NCBI GenBank assembly: GCA_017304675.1
Contig: JAFKLS010000019.1
Location: 310,001-374,000, forward strand
Length of the DNA stretch: 64,000 bases
Reading direction: 5' to 3'
DNA from: Sphingobacteriia bacterium
Lineage (GTDB): Bacteria; Bacteroidota; Bacteroidia; Chitinophagales; Chitinophagaceae
Made by a program: the position numbers and the translations under genes
Shown: positions 1 to 9,464 of the stretch, one piece after another
Position numbering within the stretch: position 1 is the first letter of the stretch
Layout: every line of letters starts with the position of its first letter
Notes under the pieces: generated by a model
Databases searched by the model: none
The model's input: the letters and a program-made list of their open reading frames with translations, nothing else
What the model was told of the DNA's origin: nothing

Positions 1-2272
1 TGATGCATTGAACGTTCACCTGAATAATGCAATTCCTGTTTTGGATACTTTTCACCTGAAAGCAACTTTTTATTTATCTGCTTTTATGCCGGGTTGCAAA
101 AACAGGTTAAACGACTGGAAAATAGCTGCCGCTAAAGGGCATGAATTAGGAAATCATACTCTTTACCACCCATGCCTTAGCAATATTCCGGGTAGAGAAT
201 GGGTAAAAGGAGAACAAGATATGTCTAAATATTCTCTGCAAAGACTGGAAAATGAAATTAGGATGACGAATGTTTTTTTAGAAGCATTAGATGGTAAAAA
301 ACAAAGAACATTTGCATATACCTGCGGGGATATGAAAGTGGCAGATAGCTTTTTCATGAACGGAATGAAAAATGATTTTATAGCAGCGAGGGCTGTAAGA
401 TCAGAAATGCATCACATAACCGATGTAAATCTATATAACATTGACTGCTATGCTATAAATGGTGAAACTGGTGAGCAGCTAATAGAATTGGTAAAAAAAG
501 CGGAACAAACCAACTCACTGCTTGTACTACTTTTTCATGGTGTTGGTGGGGAGCATTCATTAAATGTTTCCCTGAAAGCACACAGAGAACTTTTACAATA
601 CTTACACGAAAAAGAAAAAGATATTTGGGTTGCGCCAATGGCAGAAGTGGCAACCTATATTAAGAATCGGCAAAAAGCGTTTTCGTATATCAATCCAATA
701 TTGGCAGGGTTTTATCCAGATCCAAGTATATGCAGTACAGGTAACGACTATTATCTGATCAATTCTACATTTGTATACTATCCTGGCATCCCCATATTTC
801 AGAGCAAAAACTTAATCAATTGGCAACAAATAGGCAATGCTATCAACAGGCCAAGCCAGGTTAATTTTGAAGGTGCTACTACCTCAAGAGGTTTATATGC
901 ACCTTCTATTAGTTATCATAAAGGCGTTTTTTATATTGTTTGTACACTTATTGATAAAGGTGGAAATTTTATTATTACAGCAAAAGATCCGGCAGGCCCG
1001 TGGAGCGATCCTTATTGGCTAAAAGAAATTGATGGTATTGACCCGTCTTTATTTTTTGATGATGATAAAGCATATATTGTTTATAACAGCATCCCACCAG
1101 AAAATAAAAGTTTGTGGGATGGTCACAGAACTATTCGAATAAGATCTTTTGATGTAGAGCATTTAAAAGTAATAAATGACGAAAGGATCATTATAAACGG
1201 AGGTGTAGATACTGCCAGGCATCCTGTGTGGATTGAAGGACCTCATATTTTTAAAAAAGAAGGGTACTATTATTTGATATGCGCAGAAGGAGGAACAGCT
1301 TACAATCATTCAGAAGTGGTATTCCGGACAAAAGATTTAACTACTCCGTTCATTCCTTTTGAACAAAATCCCATTCTAACCCAACGGCATTTAAATCCGG
1401 AAAGAAAAGACCCTATTACCACAACTGGCCATGCAGATTTTGTACAAGCAATTAATGGCAATTGGTATGCTGTATTTTTAGGATGCAGACCTTATGAGGG
1501 AGATCATTACAATACCGGGAGGGAAACATTTATGCTACCAGTACAATGGGAAAACGATTGGCCTGTTATTCTTAAAAACAACAACGAAGTGCCGTATCAT
1601 GTGCCATCTCAACTCATTAATACAAACAGGAATATTTTTAGTGGTAATTATTTTTTCAAAGACGAATTCAACAGCCCGCATCTTGATAAAAGATATATGT
1701 TCTTAAGAGTTCCGCATAAGAAATGGTACAATTTAACAGAACAAAAGGGAAAACTATCTTTGCAAACCCTTCCGCAAACCTGTTCACAACTCACTAACCC
1801 TGCTTTTATCGGTTTTAGGCAGGCACACACTTCTTTTGAAGCTTCAACTTCTTTGGCTTTCAAAGCAAAAAAAGATTATGAAAAAGCAGGATTATTAATT
1901 TTCCAGAATGAGCATCATTTCTACTATTTATGCCAGTCAATAAAAAATAAAAGAACTGTTCTACAATTATACCAATCTACTGTAACAGACAGTTTAACGC
2001 TATTATCAGAACAGGAAATCAGTGTATCAAATACTTTACAATTAAAGGTAAAGTCAACAAAAAAAGGGTACTCATTCTATTATGCTGTTGAGAAAAACAA
2101 ATGGGTATTGGTTAGTGCGAATATGGATAACAAATTTCTAAGCACCAAAACAGCGGGCGGCTTTATTGGCACCATGATAGCTATGTACGCCACAGCGAAT
2201 GGTCATGCCTCCAATAATAAAGCCTTTTACGACAATTTCTATTACCAGGGTGATGATGAAGTATTCAGATAG
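1..2272 (+). CDS. polysaccharide deacetylase (CE4) / GH43 beta-xylosidase fusion, 5' end outside window
   Basis: The reading frame is already open at base 2 (Asp-Ala-Leu-Asn-Val-His), so the true start lies upstream. The first ~215 visible residues look like a NodB-type deacetylase: the DA near the edge is probably the tail of the metal-binding Asp motif, and GHELGNHTLYHPC supplies the HxxxH zinc motif. From about residue 225 a five-bladed GH43 domain begins (NPILAGFYPDPSICS), followed from about residue 560 by a concanavalin-like C-terminal domain as in beta-xylosidases. By family, deacetylation plus removal of xylose or arabinose would suit acetylated xylan, but this is inference; the substrate cannot be read from sequence. 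Any signal peptide is out of view. It ends 131 bp before the sugar symporter gene. Confidence 0.85.
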   Translation, partial: DALNVHLNNAIPVLDTFHLKATFYLSAFMPGCKNRLNDWKIAAAKGHELGNHTLYHPCLSNIPGREWVKGEQDMSKYSLQRLENEIRMTNVFLEALDGKKQRTFAYTCGDMKVADSFFMNGMKNDFIAARAVRSEMHHITDVNLYNIDCYAINGETGEQLIELVKKAEQTNSLLVLLFHGVGGEHSLNVSLKAHRELLQYLHEKEKDIWVAPMAEVATYIKNRQKAFSYINPILAGFYPDPSICSTGNDYYLINSTFVYYPGIPIFQSKNLINWQQIGNAINRPSQVNFEGATTSRGLYAPSISYHKGVFYIVCTLIDKGGNFIITAKDPAGPWSDPYWLKEIDGIDPSLFFDDDKAYIVYNSIPPENKSLWDGHRTIRIRSFDVEHLKVINDERIIINGGVDTARHPVWIEGPHIFKKEGYYYLICAEGGTAYNHSEVVFRTKDLTTPFIPFEQNPILTQRHLNPERKDPITTTGHADFVQAINGNWYAVFLGCRPYEGDHYNTGRETFMLPVQWENDWPVILKNNNEVPYHVPSQLINTNRNIFSGNYFFKDEFNSPHLDKRYMFLRVPHKKWYNLTEQKGKLSLQTLPQTCSQLTNPAFIGFRQAHTSFEASTSLAFKAKKDYEKAGLLIFQNEHHFYYLCQSIKNKRTVLQLYQSTVTDSLTLLSEQEISVSNTLQLKVKSTKKGYSFYYAVEKNKWVLVSANMDNKFLSTKTAGGFIGTMIAMYATANGHASNNKAFYDNFYYQGDDEVFR

Positions 2273-2321
2273 GCGTAATCGTTGGGGTATAGCCAACACT
2301 TTTCATAAAAAGATTTTTACA

Positions 2322-2333
2322 GCAATCGTTTGC
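2322..2333. promoter_or_regulatory. putative LacI-family operator upstream of the sugar symporter
   Basis: GCAATCGTTTGC is one mismatch from the perfect palindrome GCAAACGTTTGC found before the second LacI gene (35790-35801). The core AATCGTTT recurs inverted as AAACGATT at 2393-2400, just before the symporter start codon at 2404. Two sites flanking a start region are typical of LacI-family repression. Assignment to the LacI proteins in this window is inference. Confidence 0.45.
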
Positions 2334-2403
2334 AAAGAACATATGTAGAATGCCCCTTTTATAACTAAGCGAGAAAGCTTATTTTAGACGTTAAACGATT
2401 TGT

Positions 2404-3750
2404 ATGCCTCATTCCAAACCCAAGCTCACTTTCTCACAGATTATTCATATGAATGTAGGCTTCTTTGGCATACAATACAGTTTTGCCCTGCAGCAAAATG
2501 CAGTGAACCCTATTTATAAATTTTTAGGCGCAGAAAATGGAGATTTACCATTGTTACAGATTGCAGGGCCTATAACGGGGTTATTAATTCAACCTGTAAT
2601 TGGCGCCATGAGCGATAAAACATGGCATCCTAAGTATGGAAGAAGAAAGCCTTATTTTCTGGCAGGGGCATTGTTGTGCAGCCTTTGCCTGTTCTTATTT
2701 CCGTTTAGCCAGGCACTTTGGATGGCCGTTGGGTTACTATGGCTGTTAGATGCCGCCAATAACACCGCTATGGAACCTTATAGGGCTTTTGTAGCAGACA
2801 AACTTTCACCCCAACAGCAACCTTTAGGTTTTCTGGCACAAAGTTTTTTCACCGGATTCGGGCAAACGCTTGGAACAATTTCCTTATTCCTTTTTCAATT
2901 AATCCCTTTATTCAACAAACAAAACGCCAACAACATTCCATATTGGGTATTTGCTTCGTTTTTCCTGGGTTCATTTTGCAGTATCGGAAGTGTATTGTGG
3001 AGCAATAGAACAACACCCGAAATACCCCCTACAGAAGAAGAACTGGCTGAATTAAGGCGTAAAAAAATTAATATATTCACCCCTTTCATAGAGATATTTC
3101 ATGCCATTAAAGAAATGCCGGCAAATATGTGGAGGCTTTTCGGCGTATACTTATTTCAATGGTTTGCCATGAAGTGCTATTGGGATTATAAAGATCTCAC
3201 AATTGCAAAAACCGTCTTTCATACAACAGATAGCTCGGCGGCGAATAAATTATACCAGGAAGCTGTTGGCTGGGGTGGATTGATTAGCGGGTGGACAAAT
3301 ATCATCACCTTCTTATCTGCATTTATACTCGTTTGGTTTGCAAGAAAAAAAGGTCCCAAACTCGTACACCTTATTTGCTTATTACTTGCAGCGCTTGCCA
3401 TGTTCACTTTTCCGCAAATAAGCAATAAATATCTTGTATTCATTCCATTAATAGGATTCGGTATTGCCTGGGCCAGTATGATGGGTGTACCCTATCTGTT
3501 AATTGTTAACGATATTCCCAAAACAAGATATGGCGTATATATGGGTATTATTAATATGATGATCGTAATACCTATGCTTATTTATTCGTTGGTTTTTGGA
3601 TCTATATTCAATAACCTGTTAGGAAAAGAGCCCACACATGCTATTTATTTTGCCGGATCTTTTTTAACTATTGCTGCAATAGCAACACTATTAATGAAGA
3701 ATACTAAACCCAACGAAGAAACAGTGATACCAGCAGGTAGTGCGCATTGA
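2404..3750 (+). CDS. MFS sugar:cation symporter (SLC45/GPH-like)
   Basis: This 448-residue protein has about 12 hydrophobic segments. Its N-terminal half reads like the SLC45/GPH sucrose-maltose symporter group: an early amphipathic stretch ending in FALQQNAVNPIYKFLGA, then IGAMSDKTWHPKYGRRKPY, which matches the loop 2-3 signature of MFS sugar carriers. It opens a four-gene plus-strand cassette with a PfkB kinase and an amylosucrase-like enzyme, which suggests sucrose or another alpha-glucoside as substrate. The family call comes from sequence; the substrate is inferred from neighbours. ATG 2404 is the only sensible start, and LacI-type half sites lie just upstream. Confidence 0.85.
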   Translation: MPHSKPKLTFSQIIHMNVGFFGIQYSFALQQNAVNPIYKFLGAENGDLPLLQIAGPITGLLIQPVIGAMSDKTWHPKYGRRKPYFLAGALLCSLCLFLFPFSQALWMAVGLLWLLDAANNTAMEPYRAFVADKLSPQQQPLGFLAQSFFTGFGQTLGTISLFLFQLIPLFNKQNANNIPYWVFASFFLGSFCSIGSVLWSNRTTPEIPPTEEELAELRRKKINIFTPFIEIFHAIKEMPANMWRLFGVYLFQWFAMKCYWDYKDLTIAKTVFHTTDSSAANKLYQEAVGWGGLISGWTNIITFLSAFILVWFARKKGPKLVHLICLLLAALAMFTFPQISNKYLVFIPLIGFGIAWASMMGVPYLLIVNDIPKTRYGVYMGIINMMIVIPMLIYSLVFGSIFNNLLGKEPTHAIYFAGSFLTIAAIATLLMKNTKPNEETVIPAGSAH

Positions 3751-3764
3751 TTAAAATAAAACAC

Positions 3765-4718
3765 ATGAAAAAAATACTCTGCATAGGAGAAGCATTGATT
3801 GATATGATCTGTACAGATAAGAGTTCGCCCTTATCGGAAGGGAATCATTTTTTGAAAAAAGCCGGCGGTGCACCTACCAATGTTGCAGCAGCCATAGCAG
3901 CGCTGGGTGGAAAAGTAGACCTTGCCGCCAAAGTAGGCATAGATCCCTTTGGCAAATACCTGATACAAACCATGCAAGATTTTGGTGTTTCAACAAAATG
4001 GGTGTTACAAGACGAACAACATTTTACCACTTTTGCATTTGTTTCTTTGATGGAAAATGGTGAAAGGGATTTTTATTTTAACAGGGGTGCGGACGGGCAG
4101 CTATCTGAGCAGGATATTGATAGAATAAACCTAAGCGAATATGATATCATTCATTTTGGTTCCGCTACGGGCTTTTTAGAAGGGCCTTTACAAAAAGCCT
4201 ACACATCATTACTTTCAAAAGCACTTGAACAAAAAATATTTATCAGCTTCGACCCCAATTACCGACAGCTATTATTTAAAAACAACCTGCTTTCCTTCAT
4301 TCATCAATCATGGCATTTTTTAAAGCAATGCAACTTTTTTAAAGTGAGCGATGAAGAAGCCATGTTATTAACCAATACCCAAAGTATTGAAGATGCAACT
4401 CAGTCTCTGATTAATAAAACAAATTCATGCTTTGCAATTACTTTAGGTAAGAGCGGCACTTTATTACGGTATAAAAACGATCATTCTGTTATACCCAGTA
4501 TTACAATTTCGCCTGTTGATACTACCGGTGCCGGAGATGCTTTTGTTGGTGCAGTATTGTATCAATTATCCGCCTTACATGGTAAAGCAAAAGATTTATT
4601 AACACAAACCGATTGGGAAAAGATCATTATTAATGCGAATAAGGCCGGTGCCAGAACTTGTGAATTTATGGGAGCCATGGAGGCCTTTAAACATTTAAGC
4701 AAAGATATTCTCAATTAA
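3765..4718 (+). CDS. PfkB-family carbohydrate kinase, probable fructokinase
   Basis: This ribokinase-fold sugar kinase begins MKKILCIGEALIDMIC. It carries the PfkB N-terminal motif GGAPTNVAAAIAALGG near residues 33-48 and the C-terminal ATP/catalytic motif DTTGAGDAFVGAVL near residues 250-263, whose Asp is the catalytic base in this family. The frame is open from a TTG at 3747, which overlaps the symporter stop; the ATG at 3765 gives the normal family N-terminus and was chosen. The ~317-residue length is usual for fructokinases. Between a sucrose-type symporter and an amylosucrase-like enzyme, the likely role is phosphorylation of the fructose released from sucrose. Confidence 0.85.
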   Translation: MKKILCIGEALIDMICTDKSSPLSEGNHFLKKAGGAPTNVAAAIAALGGKVDLAAKVGIDPFGKYLIQTMQDFGVSTKWVLQDEQHFTTFAFVSLMENGERDFYFNRGADGQLSEQDIDRINLSEYDIIHFGSATGFLEGPLQKAYTSLLSKALEQKIFISFDPNYRQLLFKNNLLSFIHQSWHFLKQCNFFKVSDEEAMLLTNTQSIEDATQSLINKTNSCFAITLGKSGTLLRYKNDHSVIPSITISPVDTTGAGDAFVGAVLYQLSALHGKAKDLLTQTDWEKIIINANKAGARTCEFMGAMEAFKHLSKDILN

Positions 4719-4732
4719 TTTCTTCACTGTTT

Positions 4733-6679
4733 ATGTATAAACATCAACTTCATCAATATATCAGCAATTTGTTATTGGAACAGAATTTAGATGTTATTGG
4801 AAAAGACAATAATTTTTACAATCGTTTCCTAACAAATATTAATTCCATAGAAGCTTTGTTTAATGAGCTATACGAGCAGCACCCCCAATCCCCTGAATTG
4901 TTCGATCAGGTGCTTACCCATATCATCAATGCTTATTTGGAGCGGTCCTGCATATTAAAACAAAAAGATATGCTGAAGCTTGAAAAACTCAACTGGTTTT
5001 TAAGCAATGAGATTACGGGCATGAGCCTATATGTAGACAGGTTTTGCGGTACTTTACAAGGTTTGCAGGGTAAAATAAATTATTTAAAAAATCTTGGTGT
5101 AAATCTTTTGCATTTAATGCCGCTTTTTCAAAGTCCGGAAGGGGAAAGTGATGGTGGTTATGCCGTTTCAAATTTCAGGGAAGTAGATACCCGTTTTGGT
5201 TCGCTCAACGATTTAAAAGAGTTAACGGAAACTTTGCAGAAAGAAGATATGTATTTAATGCTTGATATTGTATTGAACCATACTTCACATCAGCATGAAT
5301 GGGCAACAAAAGCAAAATCGGGCAACAAAGAATACCAGGATTTTTTTTATATGTATCCTGATAGAAATATACCTGATGAATTTGAAAAAAATATGCCTGA
5401 AATTTTTCCTGAAGCCGCTCCCGGAAATTTTACATGGAACGAAGATTGCGGCAAGTGGGTAATGACTGTTTTTCACAATTATCAGTGGGATTTAAATTAT
5501 ACCAATCCAAAGGTATTTGCAGCCATGCTGGAAAACATTTTCTTCTATGCCAACCTTGGCGTAGATATTTTAAGAATAGATGCTCCTGCTTTTATTTGGA
5601 AAGAAAAAGGAACCAGTTGCCAGAATTTACCAAAAGCACATACAATTTTAAAGCTTATTAAACAATGTGTACAAACAGCCACACCCGGCATGGCTTTATT
5701 AGGTGAAGCCATTGTAGCGCCAAACGAGATTATGAAATATTTTGGTACAGATGCCTATATAGCAAGAGAATGCGATTTTGCTTATAATGCCACACATATG
5801 GCCTTACAATGGGATATGCTGGCAACAGGCGATACCCGCATAATGCTGGCAGCTCAACATGAATTATTAAAAAAACCATTCGGAACCACCTGGATAACCT
5901 ACACACGTTGCCACGATGATATTGGCTTGGGTTACGACGACTGGATGATTGAAAAAGCAGGATTCAATCCTTATGAACATAGAAAATTTTTAAAAGAATA
6001 TTATTCGGGAATATTAACATCATCACCGGCAAAAGGCGCACTGTTCTCAGTAAACCCTAAAACACAGGATGCACGCATAAGTGGCTCCCTGGCATCTTTA
6101 TGCGGTTTAGAAAAAGCTATAGAGCAAAATAATGACTGGGGCATTAAGGAAGCGATTGATAAAATCGTATTAATGCAGGCGCATAGTTTTTTTATAGGTG
6201 GAGTGCCGATGATCTTTTATGGAGATGAAGTAGGTTATACCAACGATTATTCCTATCTGCAGGATAATAGCAGGTTTTACGATAACAGGTGGATGCACCG
6301 GCCTGTCATTAACTGGGAGAAAAATAAAAAGATAGAAATACAAGACTCAATTGAACAAAGAATCTTTGAAGCAACCCGTAAATTAATTGCATTAAGAAAA
6401 AAATTAGTACAATTTTCCGATTATAAGAATATTGTATGGATAAGCCCACACAATATTCACGTAGCAGGCTTTATAAGAACCTCTATTCAAAAAAACCTTT
6501 ACTGCTTCTTTAATTTTCAAAACAAAACTTCCTTTATAACCTGGTACGCTTTTAAAGAAAACGGAGAGAAAAATTCACAATTGTTTGATCATTGGAGTGA
6601 AGAAAAATTTATAGTTGGTGCAGATAATGAATATTTCACTATGGCTCCTTATAGCTTTTGTATTATGGAAGAGTGCTAA
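4733..6679 (+). CDS. GH13_4 amylosucrase-like glucan sucrase / sucrose hydrolase
   Basis: This 648-residue protein has the amylosucrase layout: a helical N-terminal domain of ~90 residues, then a GH13 barrel. Landmarks are SDGGYAVSNFREVDTRFG, DIVLNHTSHQH, the nucleophile region LRIDAPAFIWKEKGTSC with Asp near 283, GEAIVAP with the acid/base Glu near 325, and TRCHDDIGLG, the His-Asp pair of subsite -1. FIWKEKGTSCQNLPKAH is characteristic of amylosucrase rather than general alpha-amylase. No signal peptide is seen, so it is probably cytoplasmic. Known family members turn sucrose into alpha-1,4-glucan plus fructose or simply hydrolyse it; which applies here cannot be read. Its TAA at 6677-6679 directly abuts the trehalase stop codon at 6680. 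Confidence 0.87.
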   Translation: MYKHQLHQYISNLLLEQNLDVIGKDNNFYNRFLTNINSIEALFNELYEQHPQSPELFDQVLTHIINAYLERSCILKQKDMLKLEKLNWFLSNEITGMSLYVDRFCGTLQGLQGKINYLKNLGVNLLHLMPLFQSPEGESDGGYAVSNFREVDTRFGSLNDLKELTETLQKEDMYLMLDIVLNHTSHQHEWATKAKSGNKEYQDFFYMYPDRNIPDEFEKNMPEIFPEAAPGNFTWNEDCGKWVMTVFHNYQWDLNYTNPKVFAAMLENIFFYANLGVDILRIDAPAFIWKEKGTSCQNLPKAHTILKLIKQCVQTATPGMALLGEAIVAPNEIMKYFGTDAYIARECDFAYNATHMALQWDMLATGDTRIMLAAQHELLKKPFGTTWITYTRCHDDIGLGYDDWMIEKAGFNPYEHRKFLKEYYSGILTSSPAKGALFSVNPKTQDARISGSLASLCGLEKAIEQNNDWGIKEAIDKIVLMQAHSFFIGGVPMIFYGDEVGYTNDYSYLQDNSRFYDNRWMHRPVINWEKNKKIEIQDSIEQRIFEATRKLIALRKKLVQFSDYKNIVWISPHNIHVAGFIRTSIQKNLYCFFNFQNKTSFITWYAFKENGEKNSQLFDHWSEEKFIVGADNEYFTMAPYSFCIMEEC

Positions 6680-8164
6680 CTATTTTCTATACATGCTCAT
6701 TAATTTCAGAAGCACCCCATTGGTCCATCCAAAACCATCCTGGCCGGGGTACTCCCCTCCTCCCGCCTCTAAATGAATATCTTCCACGTTGTATTTCTCC
6801 ATTAGTTTTCCTGTTCTTTCATAAACAGCAATATTCAGGTCTATCCATCGCTCTGCAACATCGGCTGCCAATTCATCTAATCCATAATTTCTCAACCCCT
6901 TAATAGCCATATATTGCAATGGGGCCCACCCATTTGGCGCATCCCATTGTTGCCCGCTATTATTCAAAGTAGTTAGCAGCCCGCCTTCGCACAAAAAATC
7001 TTCCTGCAAAATACTGGCAATTTTCACAGCCTGTTCATGGGTAGCTATTTTAAAGAAGAGTGTACTTATGGCTGCCAGTGAGAATATTTTTTTTTGTTTT
7101 CGAGAAACAAAATCATAATCAAAATAAAACCCAAGCTCTTTGTTCCAGCAATATTGTTGTATGGCTACTTTCCGTTTCAATGCTTTATCATTCATTAGCT
7201 GTGCTGTAGACCTTTCGCCCAGTAAAAAATAAGTTTCCGCTAAAATTTCTTCGGCACATACCAGTAAACAATTGAGATCAACAGGGATGATATCAGTGGT
7301 ATGAATAGAAGAAAAGGTGCCTTCCTCTTTAAACCACCTTGTACTGAAATCCCATCCTGATTCTGCAGCAGCTCTTATATTACGATACAATAGCTGCTTG
7401 TTATTACTATTATGCGCCAACTCAATATCTTCTTTAAAAGATTCAGGCCTTGGCGTATCGTTTTCATCCCAATACCTGTTTAAGGCAATTGATTGATCTA
7501 CCATTGCCACATGGTGTGAGGCATTCGTTGTGTCATTTATAAATTGTAAACCTTTTTGCCAAAAAGCATATTCTTTCTCTAGCTGTGGTAAATATTTAAT
7601 AAGTGTGTGTTTCCCTTTCTCTTCTGCCAGAAGTTGCACCATTAAAGGGAAAAAAGGTGGTTGAGATCTTCCTATATAATAAGTCCTGTTGCCATTGGGC
7701 ACATAGCCAATAGTATCTATAAGGTATGCAAAATTGTTCACCATGTTTTCAATTAATGCTACCTGTTGCGATACCTGTAAACCAAGCATAGTGAAATAAG
7801 TATCCCAATAATAACCTTCCCTGAACCTGCCGCCGGGAACAATATAAGCATAAGGTAATTTTATTAAAGATGAGTTTTCATCAATCGGTTCCCGTTTTAA
7901 AACATTCCATAAAGTTTCAATATGCTCTTTTATATTATGGTTATGTGTATTGTTCACCGTATTATTGGCAGCTGTGGGCAGTTCAAAATTTTCAGTAACA
8001 AATTTTTTCAGATTAAAACCGTGCAGATGCTTTTCGCGATTGTATTTTTCCTGTATCAGCTCTAAGCTAAACCTGGGTTTACAATCGGGAAAAGTTTTTC
8101 CGTCGGCCAGCACAGCATGCATTTGTACTGCTTCAAATAATTCTTTTAAATCTGTTAGCTGCAT
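6680..8164 (-). CDS. treF: cytoplasmic trehalase, GH37
   Basis: This 494-residue GH37 enzyme hydrolyses trehalose to two glucoses. Both family signatures are present: PGGRFREGYYWDTY near residues 111-124 and QQWDAPNGWAPLQY in the C-terminal third. GWDFSTRW near residue 270 carries the catalytic Asp region, and a GFGWTNGV box is near the end. There is no signal peptide, in line with a TreF-like cytoplasmic enzyme. It is the last gene of a minus-strand run LacI - MFS permease - trehalase with a 22 bp gap to the permease, so trehalose uptake and cleavage under LacI control is the natural reading. Confidence 0.9.
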   Translation of the reverse strand: MQLTDLKELFEAVQMHAVLADGKTFPDCKPRFSLELIQEKYNREKHLHGFNLKKFVTENFELPTAANNTVNNTHNHNIKEHIETLWNVLKREPIDENSSLIKLPYAYIVPGGRFREGYYWDTYFTMLGLQVSQQVALIENMVNNFAYLIDTIGYVPNGNRTYYIGRSQPPFFPLMVQLLAEEKGKHTLIKYLPQLEKEYAFWQKGLQFINDTTNASHHVAMVDQSIALNRYWDENDTPRPESFKEDIELAHNSNNKQLLYRNIRAAAESGWDFSTRWFKEEGTFSSIHTTDIIPVDLNCLLVCAEEILAETYFLLGERSTAQLMNDKALKRKVAIQQYCWNKELGFYFDYDFVSRKQKKIFSLAAISTLFFKIATHEQAVKIASILQEDFLCEGGLLTTLNNSGQQWDAPNGWAPLQYMAIKGLRNYGLDELAADVAERWIDLNIAVYERTGKLMEKYNVEDIHLEAGGGEYPGQDGFGWTNGVLLKLMSMYRK

Positions 8165-8186
8165 AAAGCTGTTTTCAAATAATGAA

Positions 8187-9431
8187 TTAAGAAGCTTTCG
8201 TTTCCTGTTTTTTCTGCAGTATTTTAAATAGCCAAAGGCATATCAGCAAAATGCTTATTGGTATGAGTGAAAAATAAAAAGCATTTTGCCCGCCACTGTT
8301 ATGAAATAAAAAACCCATTATAATAGAACCCAATGTACCGCCAATAGCAGAGAATACAACAATTAAACCGCTCATAGCACCATGCAAATGTTTGGGTAAA
8401 GTATTTAAAATTACTGAATTGATTGTTGGATAAATAGGCGCAAGCAATAACCCTATTATTGGAAAAGCGAATGCCACTAACGGTGCATTATTCCAACCTG
8501 TAATAACTTCTCCGGAAACCTTATTTGCCAAAGGAACTGTTACCAATACCAGAATAGCTGCGGCAATTAAACAGGAAGCCAGTAAAACAAACCACTGTAT
8601 TTTTCTAAGTACCATACCTGCAAAAAATCGGCCCAAAGCTGTAGAGGCAGCAAGAATACTGGCCATTTGAATGCTTAATGCTGTTGGTAGTTTTAGTACT
8701 TTATTGTTAAACGTAGGCAACCAGCTCATAATACTTTGCTCAATGAAAACGTAAAAAAAAGCACTGGCAATAAACATCAGTACAGTAGGCACGGCTATCA
8801 GTTTAATCATTGCAGCAAAATCTTTTGTAAGTGAAACTTTATCTTGTGCAGTATGAACGGAAGACTCATCTAACGGAGAAAAAGATAATAAAAGAAAGGC
8901 AACAAAAGAAATGGCCGACAAAACATAATATACTTTAAACCATTCTGTAGACTGAGGATTGGCATCATCAACAAAAGCACTGAAAATAAAATACCCGGAC
9001 AATATACCGATCATAAAACAGGATTCAATGAAACTCATGAAACTGGCATGCTCCTGTTCGCTTTTGGTAACAAGGCCAATAGTGGCGAATACTGTTATTT
9101 TAATAAGTGCAAAACTTATTCCTGCCGTAATAAACAATAATTTAATCATTAAAAAACTGTTTAATGAAGGCATAAGAGCACATATAACGGTAACCAGCGC
9201 CAAAGCGATAAGCATTGTTTTCTTATACCCGATCTTTACAACATATGATGCTATAAGAAAAGAGGCTATGGCAATACTAAGATCTTTACAAGCTTCCAAT
9301 ACACTTGCAGCAGATTCGGTAATACCATAATTTTTTTGTACCTGTAATATCACTGTGCCAACACTGTTAAGCAACATGGCAAAAACAAAATAATTCAGGA
9401 ATAAAGAAATCTTGATCCGTAAATTTTGCAT
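8187..9431 (-). CDS. MFS permease, probable sugar transporter
   Basis: The 414-residue protein has about 12 hydrophobic segments and a typical MFS two-half layout, starting MQNLRIKISLFLNYFVF. A short charged loop, KIGYKKTM, lies after the second helix, where the family signature sits. The fold is clear but the subfamily is not: it shows a loose resemblance to FucP-type sugar permeases. Placed between a LacI regulator (33 bp upstream) and trehalase (22 bp downstream), it most likely imports trehalose or a related disaccharide; that substrate is inference. Confidence 0.78.
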   Translation of the reverse strand: MQNLRIKISLFLNYFVFAMLLNSVGTVILQVQKNYGITESAASVLEACKDLSIAIASFLIASYVVKIGYKKTMLIALALVTVICALMPSLNSFLMIKLLFITAGISFALIKITVFATIGLVTKSEQEHASFMSFIESCFMIGILSGYFIFSAFVDDANPQSTEWFKVYYVLSAISFVAFLLLSFSPLDESSVHTAQDKVSLTKDFAAMIKLIAVPTVLMFIASAFFYVFIEQSIMSWLPTFNNKVLKLPTALSIQMASILAASTALGRFFAGMVLRKIQWFVLLASCLIAAAILVLVTVPLANKVSGEVITGWNNAPLVAFAFPIIGLLLAPIYPTINSVILNTLPKHLHGAMSGLIVVFSAIGGTLGSIIMGFLFHNSGGQNAFYFSLIPISILLICLWLFKILQKKQETKAS

Positions 9432-9464
9432 ACCCGCTTCGTTTTATGTAAATCAAAGTTGTTG

